NCBI GenBank assembly: GCA_964558365.1
Contig: CAZLCC010000011.1
Location: 50,650 to 114,649, forward strand
Direction of reading: 5' to 3'
DNA from: CAZLCC01 sp964558365
GTDB taxonomy: Bacteria; Patescibacteriota; Saccharimonadia; Saccharimonadales; Saccharimonadaceae
DNA: 64,000 nucleotides
Shown piece after piece: positions 25,658 through 34,261 of the stretch (the stretch's first letter is position 1; each line of letters begins with the position of its first letter). A program made the translations under genes and the position numbers. The notes beneath the pieces were generated by a model. The model worked only from the letters and a program-made list of their open reading frames with translations. It was not told where the DNA came from and did not search any database.

Positions 25658-26461
25658 TTAATCTACTAAAGAAACTTTGCTGCCTTCAATCGTAATCAAG
25701 CCTTCTTGCTCTAAACTTTTTAATGCTGGTATGAATCTTTCATCTGCTAGCACCTTTTGGCGCAGCTCGTTTTCGCTCAAGCTACCATCCATCAAAATTT
25801 TTAGAATCTTCCCTCTCATTTCGCGGAGTGAACCTTTAAGTGGCGGCTGCTTTTTATAGTGCTTGCTTTGAGATAATCTGCCGCCATGTTGCTTTTTTAA
25901 GAACGTTCCATAATCCATAAGCGCATAGTACCATTCGCGAGGTCTCTCTTTATCTAAAGTTATTTCAACCAACTCACTAAGCTCAGCGTCACTCACCGTT
26001 TCAACACTATCGGCAAAAAAATGATGAAAATAAACAGTGCGAATATTTGTTTCGATAAATACAACTGGCTGGCTGAACGCATACGCTAAAATTGCGCCAG
26101 CTGTGTTTTTTCCGACTCCGGGAAGCAATGTTAGATCTTCAATGGTTGCTGGCATTTTGCCATTAAAATCTTTTTCAATCTTTTGTGCCGCCTGCCATAA
26201 AAATTTAGCACGGCGATTGTAGCCCAGCCCGCTCCAAAGCTTCAAAACATCAGAAAGTTTAGCGTTAGATAAAGCTTGCAGGTTAGGAAACTGCGCCATA
26301 AACGCTTCGAACTTTGGCTTAACGCGATCAACTTGCGTTTGCTGCAACATAATTTCAGAAACTAAAACATAATACGGATTTATATTTTCTCGCCATGGCA
26401 TATTACGTTTATTGTCACGGTAAAATTGCCACACTAGTTCTTGAAATTCTTGCGTCGACAT
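25658..26461 (-). CDS. MutY-like A/G-specific DNA glycosylase without Fe-S cluster
   Basis: 267 residues of the HhH-GPD superfamily. MutY-type SEIMLQQTQV (catalytic Glu, ~37) and the hairpin LPGVGKNTAGAILAYAF (~113) are present. At the catalytic Asp position (DGNV in MutY, DTHI in EndoIII) it reads ETNI. The four-Cys iron-sulfur loop is absent: after YYALMDYGTFLKK there is a basic segment with no Cys. The C-terminal NUDIX-like domain of MutY is replaced by a ~65-residue winged-helix-like part (SENELRQKVL; KSLEQEGLITIEGSKVS). Probably a base-excision enzyme protecting against 8-oxoG:A, but activity should not be assumed. Confidence 0.82.
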   Translation of the reverse strand: MSTQEFQELVWQFYRDNKRNMPWRENINPYYVLVSEIMLQQTQVDRVKPKFEAFMAQFPNLQALSNAKLSDVLKLWSGLGYNRRAKFLWQAAQKIEKDFNGKMPATIEDLTLLPGVGKNTAGAILAYAFSQPVVFIETNIRTVYFHHFFADSVETVSDAELSELVEITLDKERPREWYYALMDYGTFLKKQHGGRLSQSKHYKKQPPLKGSLREMRGKILKILMDGSLSENELRQKVLADERFIPALKSLEQEGLITIEGSKVSLVD

Positions 26462-26492
26462 ACTTTTTATTTTGCACTAAATAGTTAAAATG

Positions 26493-26522
26493 AAAAACCC
26501 GAGACCAAAAAATAGCCTCGGG
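26493..26522 (-). terminator. Intrinsic terminator between MFS and mutY-like genes
   Basis: CCCGAG/CTCGGG stem (26498-26503, 26517-26522) with T-runs on both sides; on the minus strand TTTTT follows directly. Confidence 0.75.
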
Positions 26523-26529
26523 TTTTCGT

Positions 26530-27696
26530 TCACTTCCTTTCATAATATCGGAGTCTTTGGGCTGTTACGATAACAAGCGGCGTAAAAATAACTACCATTG
26601 CCATCATAACTGGTCGAGCATCCTGCACCGACCCCACTAGTGTCACACCAGCAACGAGCGGTGCATACAACAAGTGCCCCGCGTTATCGGTGATAGACAT
26701 CACTGTTGCCAGTGATTGCTGAGGTGATTCATGCTGGACTACAGTCTTCATCACTGGTATCATCCAGCCACGAACAAGACCAAACACAGCATACAGCCAT
26801 ATGGTCTCTAGCGATACATTAACACTCAAAATTGTCATTACGATGAGCGAGGCTGCCATTGGTACCGTGAAACGCTGCCACTCTTTGCAACATTCTCCAT
26901 ATCGACGAGCCAAAAGACTGCCGATATAAGCAGCGAAGATATTCAGCGCCCAGCCAAAACCCACTAGTTCAAGTGGCACACCAGCCTGAATCAGTAGTGG
27001 AGTTAGCACCCAAATTACCGGGTGTGTTATTTTTGAGCCAACCGCGTAAGCAATGATCAGCCATCGTAGCCTTGCATTGTGAAATACCGTGCTACAAATA
27101 ACTCTCCACATTTGCTGAAATGGTTTTTGGCTGTGATCTAGTCGCTTTCCCGCATCAATAACCATCAGAGATAAAATCGCTCCAATAGCATACGGAAGAG
27201 CTGTCAGACCCATCGCTAAACGCAAATCATATGCGCCTACAATGCCGCCCACAAGCACAGCAGCTGCACTCGCAAGAAGCGCCCAACTCTCGGCGCGACT
27301 ATTCTCGTGGTTAAGCGAGCGGCCGAGCACTTGGCAATAGGCAACGCGCAGCGGAGCATCTGCCCCACGGCTAATTGCTATGCCAAGACCAACAATAACT
27401 TCAGCCAAAATTACATGTGTAAAATTTTGAGCAAAAGCATAACCAATGAACCCAACTGCTGCAATGCTATCTCCAGCAGCGTTACTGAGCCGAGGGCTAA
27501 AGCGATCTGCAAACCATCCAGTGGGAATGTTTAAAAAAAGCATCACCACCGTAAAGACAGCCTGGCTCAAGCCGATCTGTGCCAAACTCATACCAATATC
27601 TGTATAGAAATCAGTAATAATTGGCATACAGATTAGCATTGCCGTTACAGCTGCTTCGGCCCTCAAAAGTCGCAAACTGCGTAGCGTGCGCTTCAT
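26530..27696 (-). CDS. MFS transporter with a switch-like leader
   Basis: 388 residues, about twelve helices. The loop after helix 2 reads NIPTGWFADRFSPRLSN, close to the MFS GxxxDRxGR signature, placing it among drug-efflux-like carriers; substrate unknown. AAAGGAG lies seven nt before the ATG. The 5' leader (27757-27818) holds two mutually exclusive helices, so expression may be controlled by attenuation. Codon use is somewhat GC-richer than neighbours. Confidence 0.82.
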   Translation of the reverse strand: MKRTLRSLRLLRAEAAVTAMLICMPIITDFYTDIGMSLAQIGLSQAVFTVVMLFLNIPTGWFADRFSPRLSNAAGDSIAAVGFIGYAFAQNFTHVILAEVIVGLGIAISRGADAPLRVAYCQVLGRSLNHENSRAESWALLASAAAVLVGGIVGAYDLRLAMGLTALPYAIGAILSLMVIDAGKRLDHSQKPFQQMWRVICSTVFHNARLRWLIIAYAVGSKITHPVIWVLTPLLIQAGVPLELVGFGWALNIFAAYIGSLLARRYGECCKEWQRFTVPMAASLIVMTILSVNVSLETIWLYAVFGLVRGWMIPVMKTVVQHESPQQSLATVMSITDNAGHLLYAPLVAGVTLVGSVQDARPVMMAMVVIFTPLVIVTAQRLRYYERK

Positions 27697-28010
27697 CGTT
27701 TTACTCCTTTGTTAGGATATGTGAACGAACAAGCTCTATTTCCAGAGCCAGAGAAATCTCCGATTGGTATCTATTGTTTTAGTTATAAAATCAAAAGTCT
27801 CCGTGTTATCGGAGACTTATCTAGCATTAAAAATAAATTTTGTTTTAAAGAATATTCGATAAGTCTCGATTTCGATCATGACCATACACAGCAAAGGCAA
27901 GGTAATTGCTTGCCATAGAAATTCGAAAAGTTGACTTATTATTTTTCATAATTATTTATTATAGCATATTTATAATTATATGCAAACTTAAGTACTCTAT
28001 TGAAATGATT
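27697..28010. other. Gene-free stretch: leader hairpins, otherwise A+T-rich
   Basis: On the minus strand AAGTCTCC/GGAGACTT (27795-27802, 27811-27818) is an 8-bp hairpin followed by TTTTGATTTT. Part of it, TCTCCGAT (27808-27815), can alternatively pair with ATCGGAGA (27757-27764) nearer the MFS start. From about 27820 to 28010 I see only A+T-rich sequence and possible -10 boxes, with no convincing gene. Confidence 0.55.
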
Positions 28011-29324
28011 TTACGGAGTGAGGCGATGTATATCGCGAGGGAAGAGCGTTGCCTCTTTGACGTTGTTAAGTCCAACAGTTTTTTGAACTAAACGATCTAT
28101 GCCCAAGCCGCAGCCACCATGTTGCGGAAGACCATATTTAAATGCCTGTAAGTAATATTTATATCCGGGATCATTCACATCAAGACCGGCAGCTTCCATT
28201 TGCTCAACAAGTTTTTCATAACGATGCTCACGCAGTGGCACTGTTGCAATCTCGACCCCGCGGAACAAAAGATCGCCCCAAAGTACAAAATTCTCATCCT
28301 GCGGATCTCGCATATGATAGAACTTCATAAGGCTTGCCGGAAACTTTACCGCATATACTAAATCGCTACCAAGCTGTTTTCGTGCATAGTCGCAAATCCA
28401 ACGCTCTTCATCTGGCGTTAAGTCGTCTTCTTTTGTAGTATCAGTTTTATTCGCTTTGGTATACATCTCGTGGATCTCTGCCACACTAAATGTTGGTACT
28501 GTATCGCTTAGTTTTAGATCTGGAGCATTTAAGCTTTTTAGATCTGCTTTGTGTTCTTCATACGTTCGCTTCAAAACATCTTTTGTTACATTAGCCACCA
28601 TATCGAGCACTTCTTGATGATCTTTGACAAAGCCCATTTCAATATCGAGCATCATAATTTCGCTCATGTGGCGCGTTGTGGCACTAGGTTCTGCGCGATA
28701 CGTTGAGCCAATTTCAAACACGCGCTCAAACACGCCGACCATCATTTGCTTATAAAACTGCGGGCTTTGCGCTAACGTTGCTTCTTTACCAAAATATTCG
28801 AGCTTAAATACTTCTGCGCCACCTTCAGTTGCTTCAGCTAAAAGCTTCGGTGTTTGAATTTCAACAAACTCATGTTTTGTTAAATAGTCGCGAATGTAAC
28901 GCAACATACTTGCACGGATCTTAAATACTTTTTGTTCTTGAATATTACGAAGACTCAAAACTCGATTTTCAAAAAGCGTGTCAAGATGCTCTGGCTTGTG
29001 CGAAATTGGCTTATCTATCTCAATTGGCGGCTCGTCTAAAACTGGAGTTTCAACCGTAAGCGAAACATCGTGCAGTTCGGCTCCACCTGGCGCGCGATCA
29101 TCAACCACCACCTTGCCTTCTATCGTTAGAACTGTGCCAATTTGCAGCGATCGTAGTTTTTCAACCTCCGACTTTTCTTCAACAAGCGCCTGAGCAATGC
29201 CGCTGCGATCACGAATAACAATAAAATTGAGTCCGCCAAGTAAGCGTTTTTTGTGTAACCAACCCTGAAGCACCACTTTCTCATCTGGCTTTTTAGCAAT
29301 ATCGCGAATTAACGTACGACTCAT
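28011..29324 (-). CDS. aspS: Aspartyl-tRNA synthetase, archaeal type
   Basis: Class II synthetase, 437 residues. N-terminal OB anticodon-binding domain (GWLHKKRLLGGLNFIVIRDRSG), then the catalytic core: motif 1 around FVEIQTPKLL, motif 2 FEIGSTYRAEPSATTRHMSE, and motif 3 GCGLGIDRLVQ ending LFPRDIHRLTP. The short length, SPQFYKQM and FPRDxxRLTP are those of the archaeal/eukaryotic-type AspRS and not the ~590-residue bacterial type with its GAD insert. Such enzymes are often non-discriminating, making Asp-tRNA-Asn as well; whether this one does needs the rest of the genome (GatCAB). It overlaps the upstream CBS-protein gene by four nt. Confidence 0.9.
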   Translation of the reverse strand: MSRTLIRDIAKKPDEKVVLQGWLHKKRLLGGLNFIVIRDRSGIAQALVEEKSEVEKLRSLQIGTVLTIEGKVVVDDRAPGGAELHDVSLTVETPVLDEPPIEIDKPISHKPEHLDTLFENRVLSLRNIQEQKVFKIRASMLRYIRDYLTKHEFVEIQTPKLLAEATEGGAEVFKLEYFGKEATLAQSPQFYKQMMVGVFERVFEIGSTYRAEPSATTRHMSEIMMLDIEMGFVKDHQEVLDMVANVTKDVLKRTYEEHKADLKSLNAPDLKLSDTVPTFSVAEIHEMYTKANKTDTTKEDDLTPDEERWICDYARKQLGSDLVYAVKFPASLMKFYHMRDPQDENFVLWGDLLFRGVEIATVPLREHRYEKLVEQMEAAGLDVNDPGYKYYLQAFKYGLPQHGGCGLGIDRLVQKTVGLNNVKEATLFPRDIHRLTP

Positions 29325-30277
29325 TCTTCCTCTTTCTTCTCAGCATTATCAGCTTCATTTTTTACAGCCCGGCCAAGCATAACTGTAACGATATCTTGCA
29401 AGCTCACAACTCCGACTGTCTTCTTATTTTCATCTATTACTATAAACAGATGTGAACGGTGGTGCAAGAAGTCTGCTAATATCTCTTCAGTGGGTTGCTC
29501 TTCATTTATTTTATGAACATGCGTATTCATTACCGTCTTTACCATATGCGACTGCTTATCTTTCAACGACACAATATCTTTAATATTTAAAATTCCAACT
29601 ATTTTGTCTGGACTGCCATCAAAAACCGGAAAAGAGCTATGTCCTGTTTTATGCAACTGATCTAAAACAAGCGGACCAAGCATTTCATTTTTACCAATAG
29701 ATGCGATCTCTTCTTTTGGTGACATGATATCTTTTGCCGTTTTGGCGGCAAAATGAATAGTTGCAACTAGCGCTTGTTTTTCGTTCTCTTCCAGAAAGTG
29801 CGCTTTATCAATAACATGTTCCAATTCTTCTTTTGAATGTATGTTCGTTATAGATTCATGATGTTTTGTGCCAAAAACTCTAAAGACTTTTTCATGCTTT
29901 GCAATAAAATTTAAAATTACTGCTTCGTGTTTTTCATACAATTTTTGAGCTGGCTTATGCACAAACTCAAGCGAAGCTAGCAGTTCATAGGTAAAGGCAA
30001 CAAGTAGTGCGATAACAATCCCAAAAAACCAACCAAAAACAATAATTGAAAGAATAGATATCAGCACAAGAAGCACAGAAATTTTTACATTCTGCAAAGC
30101 TTCAACCGCGTCTAGCACTTTTTCTCTTTTTAATTTCTTTATCGCTTCACCATCGCCGTTTTTTGCTCGTCGTTTTAATTCATAGTGGCTTAAGTGGCTG
30201 CGCTTAGGCAAAACTGCCGTCACCACTAAAAGCATGGCAAAGAATAGTGTGGCAAGAATGATGAAAAATATATCCAT
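29321..30277 (-). CDS. Membrane CBS-pair protein (CorC/CNNM-like)
   Basis: 318 residues. Helix at ~3-25, a second hydrophobic pair at ~65-100, then cytoplasmic domains: a helical linker and two CBS motifs (DIMSPKEEIASIG... and a second from VKTVMNTHVHKINEEQ) forming a nucleotide-binding Bateman module. The arrangement resembles CorC/CNNM (UPF0053) transporters with a shortened membrane part and no C-terminal CorC domain. The last residues are Glu-rich. Stop and aspS start overlap (ATGA). Confidence 0.75.
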   Translation of the reverse strand: MDIFFIILATLFFAMLLVVTAVLPKRSHLSHYELKRRAKNGDGEAIKKLKREKVLDAVEALQNVKISVLLVLISILSIIVFGWFFGIVIALLVAFTYELLASLEFVHKPAQKLYEKHEAVILNFIAKHEKVFRVFGTKHHESITNIHSKEELEHVIDKAHFLEENEKQALVATIHFAAKTAKDIMSPKEEIASIGKNEMLGPLVLDQLHKTGHSSFPVFDGSPDKIVGILNIKDIVSLKDKQSHMVKTVMNTHVHKINEEQPTEEILADFLHHRSHLFIVIDENKKTVGVVSLQDIVTVMLGRAVKNEADNAEKKEEE

Positions 30278-30356
30278 AACTCACTCTCTATTGTACCTGA
30301 AAAAGGCTAGATTTGTGTTATGATATAAAAAGTAATTACATAAGGAGTTTAGCAAT

Positions 30357-31034
30357 ATGACACCACTACGCTGGGCAATTTTTGGAGCAATTTTTATTGT
30401 TATTTTAGGAGCACTTGTGCTCACAAAACAAAGTGACAATATTGATGTAAGTAATGTAAATGAAAACAAAGCAGTTACTAAAAAGTCTGAATCTGAAATT
30501 GCTGACCACATTTATGGCAACAAAGATAGCAAAGTTACTTTAATTGAATATGGCGATTTTCAATGTCCTGGTTGTGGCGGGTTACACCCAAATCTAAAGC
30601 CAGTTGTTGAAGCAAATAAGGAAAATATAGCGTTTATCTTTCGTAATTTCCCGCTTAGCAGCATCCATCCAAATGCGCTTGCCGCAGCATCTGCCGCTGA
30701 AGCCGCAGGCATGCAAGATAAATTTTGGGAGATGCATGATTTATTATTTGAAAACCAAGATGCTTGGAGCAATGCAAAGCTAGAAGACCGAACAAAAGTT
30801 TTTGAAGATTATGCAAAACAACTAGAGTTAGATATGGATAAATTCCGCGAAGATGTTGAAAGTAAAGTAGTTTCTCAAAAAATTAAGCGCGACCAAGCGC
30901 TAGGCAAAAAAGCAGGCGTAGAGTCGACGCCAACACTTGTTTTGAACGGCAAAAAACTTTCTCAAGATCAATTCTCTAGTAAAGAAGCGCTTGAAAAGAC
31001 AATCGCAAACGCAATAAAAGAAAATAATCAATAA
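30357..31034 (+). CDS. Membrane-anchored DsbA-like thiol oxidoreductase
   Basis: 225 residues. An N-terminal helix (~5-23) anchors an extracytoplasmic thioredoxin-fold domain with active site CPGC (FQCPGCGGLHP, ~72) and cis-Pro loop STPTLVLNG (~193). The helical insertion between them is that of DsbA/BdbD. It should form or shuffle disulfides in exported proteins, several of which here have paired Cys. AAGGAG precedes the ATG and an extended -10 (TG-A-TATAAA) lies further upstream. Confidence 0.9.
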   Translation: MTPLRWAIFGAIFIVILGALVLTKQSDNIDVSNVNENKAVTKKSESEIADHIYGNKDSKVTLIEYGDFQCPGCGGLHPNLKPVVEANKENIAFIFRNFPLSSIHPNALAAASAAEAAGMQDKFWEMHDLLFENQDAWSNAKLEDRTKVFEDYAKQLELDMDKFREDVESKVVSQKIKRDQALGKKAGVESTPTLVLNGKKLSQDQFSSKEALEKTIANAIKENNQ

Positions 31035-31048
31035 AATTTCTCAATTAA

Positions 31049-31087
31049 AAAAGAGGTTCTTTGTTTTAAAACAGAAACCTCTTTTTT
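31049..31087. terminator. Bidirectional terminator
   Basis: AAAAGAGGTT (31049-31058) pairs with AACCTCTTTT, T-run to 31087. It serves the DsbA-like gene on the plus strand and the 30-residue ORF on the minus strand. Confidence 0.85.
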
Positions 31088-31088
31088 C

Positions 31089-31181
31089 TTAGTGTGCAAT
31101 ATACATTTGCCACTCGGCTGGAACTACATCCACCTCGACTCGCTTGGCACGACTTGGCACCTTACGAACAGTAATCGGCAT
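31089..31181 (-). CDS. Candidate 30-residue basic peptide
   Basis: Short ORF, starting MPITVRKVPSRAKRVEV and ending EWQMYIAH. Family unknown. Support: AAGGAGTGACT directly before the ATG, a promoter (TTGACA, 17 bp, extended -10 TAAGAT) 65-100 nt upstream, a leader hairpin, and a terminator right after the stop. Its codons are GC-rich like the gene at 72 and the gene at 25114. No membrane helix. It could be a regulatory peptide or a small ribosome- or nucleic-acid-binding protein; that is open. Confidence 0.5.
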   Translation of the reverse strand: MPITVRKVPSRAKRVEVDVVPAEWQMYIAH

Positions 31182-31281
31182 AGTCACTCCTTGACTTAAG
31201 AACAGTCTCGCATCGACCTATATTATTAGTTTTGGCGCGAGACACATCGATCATCTTAGCAAGCCAGGCAAACTGTGTCAA
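31182..31281 (-). promoter_or_regulatory. Promoter and hairpin leader of the 30-residue ORF
   Basis: -35 TTGACA (31276-31281), 17-bp spacer, extended -10 TGC-TAAGAT (31253-31258). The leader contains GTCTCGC/GCGAGAC and, just before the start, AGTCA-AGGAG-TGACT, which would place the ribosome site in a hairpin loop. The further upstream stretch to 31378 holds only a possible 17-codon ORF behind AAGGA. Confidence 0.6.
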
Positions 31282-31378
31282 TCCTAATTCTTAATTTTGG
31301 GTTTATGCACCTAAGCAATTAAGCAATAATTTCGCCCTCTTCGGGGTCGAACCCATAGAGTATAGAATCCTTGTTGTA

Positions 31379-31855
31379 TTACCAACTTATCGTTCTAGTT
31401 TTAAGCGTAGCTCCATTATCGGCTTCTTCGCGCCAGCTGATAGTTATTGGACTCTGACTCAATACTGCTTGTTGGCAGCCATACTTCGTAGTGTCAGTCG
31501 CGTTTCCATCAACAAACGTCATAGAAGTTTGACCTGGAGATTGGAGAAGTTTGGTGTCAATCTTCATAATCGAAGCTACAAAGGCAGAGGCACCGTCAGA
31601 AGCATTAAACCCGTTACAGTTGGGTAACGCGCCATTATTCTTCTGGTTATACATAGTCCATTCTTGCGCCAGTGTGCGCATGTCGGTTTGTCGCTCGTTG
31701 TCCCTTGCCATTTGCTGGATACCGTTATAGGCAGCAATGACTAGGGCGGCTAAGATAGCAATGACAATGATGACAATCAGCAGTTCGACGATGGTGAAAC
31801 CTTGTTGGTGGGATTTCTTTAGATGGTTTAATACTTGATGTTTTTGTTTAAGCAT
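31379..31855 (-). CDS. Type IV prepilin-like protein
   Basis: 158 residues. A 19-residue basic leader ends in QQG, then FTIVELLIVIIVIAILAALV, the class III signal and helix of type IV pilins with Glu5 after the cleavage site. The rest is a pilin head with Cys pairs (LPNCNG and YGCQQAV). The helix is nearly identical in protein sequence to PilA at 42689-43150 although the codons differ. Processed by a prepilin peptidase not found in this window. It follows corA by 72 bp. Confidence 0.9.
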   Translation of the reverse strand: MLKQKHQVLNHLKKSHQQGFTIVELLIVIIVIAILAALVIAAYNGIQQMARDNERQTDMRTLAQEWTMYNQKNNGALPNCNGFNASDGASAFVASIMKIDTKLLQSPGQTSMTFVDGNATDTTKYGCQQAVLSQSPITISWREEADNGATLKTRTISW

Positions 31856-31927
31856 AAGTATCTTATATATTAACCCCTCCGAGGGGATTTGGCAAATGAG
31901 AGAAAGCTGCGCGGTATTTTTCTATTT

Positions 31928-32854
31928 TTAGAATATTCTCTTCTTGCCAATAAAATAAACTAGCGCAATAAACACAATTGTAAATCCAACCACAAAGAAA
32001 TAGCCTAGCGGATGATTTTGAAATGGCAGATCGAGATTCATGCCATACATGCCAAAAATAACATTTGGCAATGCAATCATTACTGTTGCGGCAGTCAGAA
32101 TTTTCATAGAACGGTTCAGGTTATTACTTGCAATGGTGGCATAAGCCTCGCGAATGTTGACAATACTTTTAATATGATTTTTGCAGGCTTCGATTGATTG
32201 CTCGTTGCTTAGCAATAAATCTTCAACTATATCGTGATCTTGTTGATAGAGCGGAATGTGCTTGCCAATCATAAGACGATTTAAAATTGCAGAGGTTGGC
32301 TGCAAGCCGGATAAGAATTCGTTGAACTCATCTTCAATAGTTACAAAATCTACAAAGTCTTTGTTATCAACATCATGTGTTTTTAGGCGAGTACGAATTT
32401 CTTTAATGCGACGCCCTGTGTTGTTAATATACACATCATATTGATCTATAATTTGATTAAGGATTTGCAAAAGTAACTTTGTGCGCTGCGTGGTTGAAAA
32501 CTGCACCTTACCACTGGTAAATTGCTGCAAACGCGGCAAGCTATGTAAAGAAACAGTAATGAGTGATTTTGGCGTCATGACAAAAAGAAGTGGTGCTGTG
32601 GTTAGCTCTAGTTCATTATTTACGTACGCATAGCGCACAAAAATATAGATTGTATCGCCTTCATATTCTAGCCGCGGCATTTCATCGGCATCAAGCGCAT
32701 CGCTCATGTGGCCAACATTAAGCGAGAATTTTTCTACCAAATCATCAATTTCTTCAGTTGTTGGCTCTTCGACGCACACCCAATCACCTGCTCTGTGCTT
32801 ATCGAGCACGGCAAGCTCCTCAGTATGAATATTTTTGTAATAATAACTAATCAT
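31928..32854 (-). CDS. corA: CorA-type magnesium/divalent cation transporter
   Basis: 308 residues. Large N-terminal cytoplasmic alpha/beta-helical domain, then two C-terminal transmembrane helices with the selectivity motif in MYGMNLDLPF (GMN, ~272). Forms a pentameric Mg2+ channel. TATACT (32863-32868, extended TGA) lies eight nt before the ATG and no Shine-Dalgarno is seen, so probably leaderless. Confidence 0.93.
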   Translation of the reverse strand: MISYYYKNIHTEELAVLDKHRAGDWVCVEEPTTEEIDDLVEKFSLNVGHMSDALDADEMPRLEYEGDTIYIFVRYAYVNNELELTTAPLLFVMTPKSLITVSLHSLPRLQQFTSGKVQFSTTQRTKLLLQILNQIIDQYDVYINNTGRRIKEIRTRLKTHDVDNKDFVDFVTIEDEFNEFLSGLQPTSAILNRLMIGKHIPLYQQDHDIVEDLLLSNEQSIEACKNHIKSIVNIREAYATIASNNLNRSMKILTAATVMIALPNVIFGMYGMNLDLPFQNHPLGYFFVVGFTIVFIALVYFIGKKRIF

Positions 32855-32887
32855 TCATAAGCAGTATATCAGAGTGCTTATGCTTGG

Positions 32888-34261
32888 TTAAAGAGAACGT
32901 TTTAGTTTTTCAGCCGCTTTGCCGTCTGCAATTATGTTTCCTTTTCTGTCTTTAATTGTTATGTATGAGCCACCAACTCCCAGTTCTTCCTCAATAATAT
33001 AATTATGCTGCTTGGCTTTAGATTGCTGTAAATAATCCCAAATTGTTTTTTGATTTATAGCTGCAAAAGCTGGCTGTAAGTCATGGCTATGATCTACAAT
33101 CCTGCCATCATGCCGTCTTTCTTTTTTGCAAGACGAGCACTTAATACCGCTGCTTGTGCGTTGCGCATTAACTACCGCGCTGCAAAATGGACACGTTACG
33201 CACTTTAATGCGTCTTCTGCACGGTAACCCATCTTTTGCATCATATCTTCATTTCGCATTACAGCAGTTAAGCCGCAGCCGCCAAACTCTTCACCTTTCT
33301 CTGCTGCCGCACTTGCCGAAGCATACATTTCGCTCGCTACATCTTCCGCATGTTTTTGCTTCCCTTCATAGCGATCTCGCATTGTTGCAGCGGCAATATA
33401 TCGAAGACTCTCTAGTTCTTTTTCATATTTTTTATTTGAAGCTTCGCGAATTCTTTGAACGAGCGGGGCAATGTCTTCAAGGTGCTGCTTTAGAATATCG
33501 TCCTGTTCTATAACAAATTGCCATGTATCACCACGGTTTTCTTGCTGCCTTCTGCCAGCACGCCATACGCCACCTTTTTGTCGTGACATTTCACTATCAT
33601 ATGCATTCATTAATCTATCCGTAAGGGCACTTTGCTCTTCTTTTGAAAGCTCGGTGTGTATTCTTTCTGCAAGCATTTGCTCACTATCAATTGCCTCATT
33701 AATCGACCAATCCATTTCTTTATATAGCGCAAATAGCGCCTGCTTATTTGTATTATCTAGTGACTGTGTTTTTACTGTTATGATTCCTCTTTCGTCTGCA
33801 GTAATAACTCTCAGCATACTACGACGCAATTTTGGTTTATAACCCTGAATATCTTCTTCTGGTTCATCAGCCAAAGACTCTGGAAATGGCGAAATCACCA
33901 CCATCGTATTGGGCGCTTGTCCTGCCGCCATCTGCTCCATAATTTCGAGCTCAATAAGGTGCTGTTTTTCTCGTTCTATTTCAAATACAACGCGCGGATC
34001 TTCGGTTGCACGCTTTTTAGCATAATCGGCACCTTCTTCATACATTTTGCGGAGATTTCTTTGTCGCAATATGTCGTTCTCATCTTTTTCTTGGGAATAA
34101 AGCTCTCCATTAATTAACTTAAAATCAAACGATGTTCTCATTGAGCCATTAAGCGTTTCAGCAAGCCAGGTGCATTCATCTTCATATATACCAGTTAAGG
34201 CTTCCTTATTTTCAAGCCTCTCTGTGCGATAATTTATTTTTTCTTTTGTTAGTGTTGCCAC
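32888..34261 (-). CDS. Unknown zinc-ribbon protein under a cobalamin-type riboswitch
   Basis: 457 residues, cytoplasmic, family not recognised. The body is helical and charged (Glu/Lys/Arg; coiled-coil-like around 195-330). Near residues 355-385 lies a zinc ribbon, CPFC...CSSCKK. The C-terminal ~60 residues end with a small beta hairpin (GGSYITIKDRKGNIIADG). The start is GTG at 34261, with GAGGGG eight nt upstream. That ribosome site is the 3' arm of a sequestering hairpin in a leader that carries a cobalamin-type aptamer, so synthesis should respond to a corrinoid. A role in B12 use or B12-independent bypass is inference only. Confidence 0.75.
   Translation of the reverse strand: MATLTKEKINYRTERLENKEALTGIYEDECTWLAETLNGSMRTSFDFKLINGELYSQEKDENDILRQRNLRKMYEEGADYAKKRATEDPRVVFEIEREKQHLIELEIMEQMAAGQAPNTMVVISPFPESLADEPEEDIQGYKPKLRRSMLRVITADERGIITVKTQSLDNTNKQALFALYKEMDWSINEAIDSEQMLAERIHTELSKEEQSALTDRLMNAYDSEMSRQKGGVWRAGRRQQENRGDTWQFVIEQDDILKQHLEDIAPLVQRIREASNKKYEKELESLRYIAAATMRDRYEGKQKHAEDVASEMYASASAAAEKGEEFGGCGLTAVMRNEDMMQKMGYRAEDALKCVTCPFCSAVVNAQRTSSGIKCSSCKKERRHDGRIVDHSHDLQPAFAAINQKTIWDYLQQSKAKQHNYIIEEELGVGGSYITIKDRKGNIIADGKAAEKLKRSL

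Noticed and set aside
28011..29324. Class II synthetase first read as lysyl-tRNA synthetase
   Set aside because: The OB start, SPQFYKQM and FPRDIHRLTP end are those of archaeal-type AspRS.
31335..31353. Minus-strand GGGTTCGACCCC looks like a tRNA T-arm
   Set aside because: No acceptor, D or anticodon arm can be built around it.
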